NCBI GenBank assembly: GCA_009693615.1 | Contig: SHWX01000004.1 | Span: 1-38,166, forward strand | Origin: Chitinophagaceae bacterium | GTDB taxonomy: Bacteria > Bacteroidota > Bacteroidia > Chitinophagales > Chitinophagaceae | DNA: 38,166 nucleotides | Direction: 5' to 3' | Shown here: in pieces, positions 36,881 to 38,166 of the stretch | Layout: the number at the start of each line of letters is the position of its first letter | Position numbering within the stretch: position 1 is the stretch's first letter | Position numbers and translations under genes: made by a program | The notes under the pieces: model-generated | What the model was told of the DNA's origin: nothing | The model's database searches: none | The model's input: the letters and a program-made list of their open reading frames with translations, nothing else

Positions 36881-38166
36881 ATGTCTAACCTAGAAAACAT
36901 CGATTTTAGCCTACCTTATAAAGTAGCCGATATCACATTAGCAGATTGGGGTCGTAAAGAGATTCGTTTAGCCGAAGCAGAAATGCCAGGTTTAATGAGT
37001 ATCCGTGCTGAATATGGACCAAGCCAACCTTTAAAAGGTGCTCGTATTGCGGGTTGCTTACACATGACTATTCAAACAGCTGTATTAATTGAAACTTTAA
37101 CTGCTTTAGGCGCTGAAGTAAAATGGAGCTCTTGTAATATCTTCTCTACACAAGATCAAGCCGCTGCTGCTATTGCTGCAACAGGTGTGGGTGTATTTGC
37201 TTGGAAAGGTCAATCTATCGAAGAGGGTGACTGGTGTATTGAACAAACTTTATTCTTTGGTGGTGCAGACCGTCCTTTGAATATGATCTTAGATGATGGT
37301 GGCGATTTAACCAATATGGTTTTAGATAAATATCCTCAATTCGTTTCTGGTATTAAAGGTTTAAGTGAAGAAACAACTACAGGTGTTCACCGTTTATATG
37401 AGCGTATGGCGAAAGGTACTTTACCAATGCCTGCTATTAACGTAAACGATTCTGTTACGAAATCTAAATTCGATAATAAATATGGTTGTCAAGAATCATT
37501 GGTGGATGCCATTCGTCGTGCTACCGATGTTATGATGGCTGGTAAAGTAGCAGTAGTAGGTTCATACGGAGACGTAGGAAAAGGATCTGCCGCTTCTTTA
37601 CGTGGTGCTGGTTGTCGTGTAATGGTAACTGAAATCGATCCTATCTGTGCTTTACAAGCTGCGATGGATGGTTATGAAGTTAGAAAAATGATTGACGCAG
37701 TAAAAGAAGCAGACATTATTGTTACTGCATCTGGTTGTCGTGATTTAATCAACGAAAAACATTTCAGAGTGATGAAGGATAAAGCTATTGTATGTAATAT
37801 TGGTCACTTTGATATTGAAATTGATATGGCTTGGTTAAATAATAACTATGGTCATACAAAAGATACTATTAAACCACAGGTTGATTTATACAATATCGAT
37901 GGTAAAGATGTTATCGTTTTAGCAGAAGGCCGTTTAGTAAACTTAGGTTGTGCTACTGGCCACCCAAGCTTTGTAATGAGTAACTCTTTCTCTAACCAAA
38001 CATTAGCTCAAATAGAATTATGGAAAAACCATAAAAACTACGAGAACAAAGTGTATGTGTTACCTAAGCATTTAGATGAAAAAGTAGCGCGTTTACATTT
38101 AGCGAAAGTAGGTGCTGAATTAGATGAATTAACGACTGAGCAAGCAGCTTATTTAGGTATACCTGT
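36881..38166 (+). CDS. ahcY: Adenosylhomocysteinase (3' truncated by the window end)
   Basis: [87 protein letters not shown]. Not in the ORF track because no stop lies inside the window. Confidence 0.97.
   Translation, partial: MSNLENIDFSLPYKVADITLADWGRKEIRLAEAEMPGLMSIRAEYGPSQPLKGARIAGCLHMTIQTAVLIETLTALGAEVKWSSCNIFSTQDQAAAAIAATGVGVFAWKGQSIEEGDWCIEQTLFFGGADRPLNMILDDGGDLTNMVLDKYPQFVSGIKGLSEETTTGVHRLYERMAKGTLPMPAINVNDSVTKSKFDNKYGCQESLVDAIRRATDVMMAGKVAVVGSYGDVGKGSAASLRGAGCRVMVTEIDPICALQAAMDGYEVRKMIDAVKEADIIVTASGCRDLINEKHFRVMKDKAIVCNIGHFDIEIDMAWLNNNYGHTKDTIKPQVDLYNIDGKDVIVLAEGRLVNLGCATGHPSFVMSNSFSNQTLAQIELWKNHKNYENKVYVLPKHLDEKVARLHLAKVGAELDELTTEQAAYLGIP

Overview
This 38.2 kb window looks like a Bacteroidota chromosome segment, probably Chitinophagaceae-like. 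That call rests on AT-rich TAnnTTTG promoters, a PASTA/ddl pair, futalosine-pathway MqnA and SusC-style plug motifs. Most of it is housekeeping: ddl, a ferredoxin, a LuxC-like acyl-CoA reductase, an HtrA protease, mazG, rocD, dapF, a queuosine-precursor transporter, mqnA, purB, valS, an Lrp regulator and a 3'-truncated ahcY missing from the ORF track. An about 9 kb glycan locus (YfhO, four GT2s, FkbM and class I methyltransferases, flippase) lies at 19.6-29.1 kb. RNA features are the best part. A tRNA-Leu(UAA) at 12358-12661 is split in its anticodon loop by a 218-nt ORF-less group I intron whose P1, P3-P5, P7, P8 and P9 helices can be traced by hand. A TPP riboswitch precedes a TonB-dependent receptor and has an 8-nt perfect competitor to its P5 arm. 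The left edge has a decayed duplicate of an initiator tRNA-Met transcription unit, with a plug-only TonB-like protein and a DUF1080 gene remnant between the two copies. An ORF6N gene is preceded by two 25-bp palindromes spaced 42 bp apart. All calls come from reading the sequence; no searches or folding programs were run.
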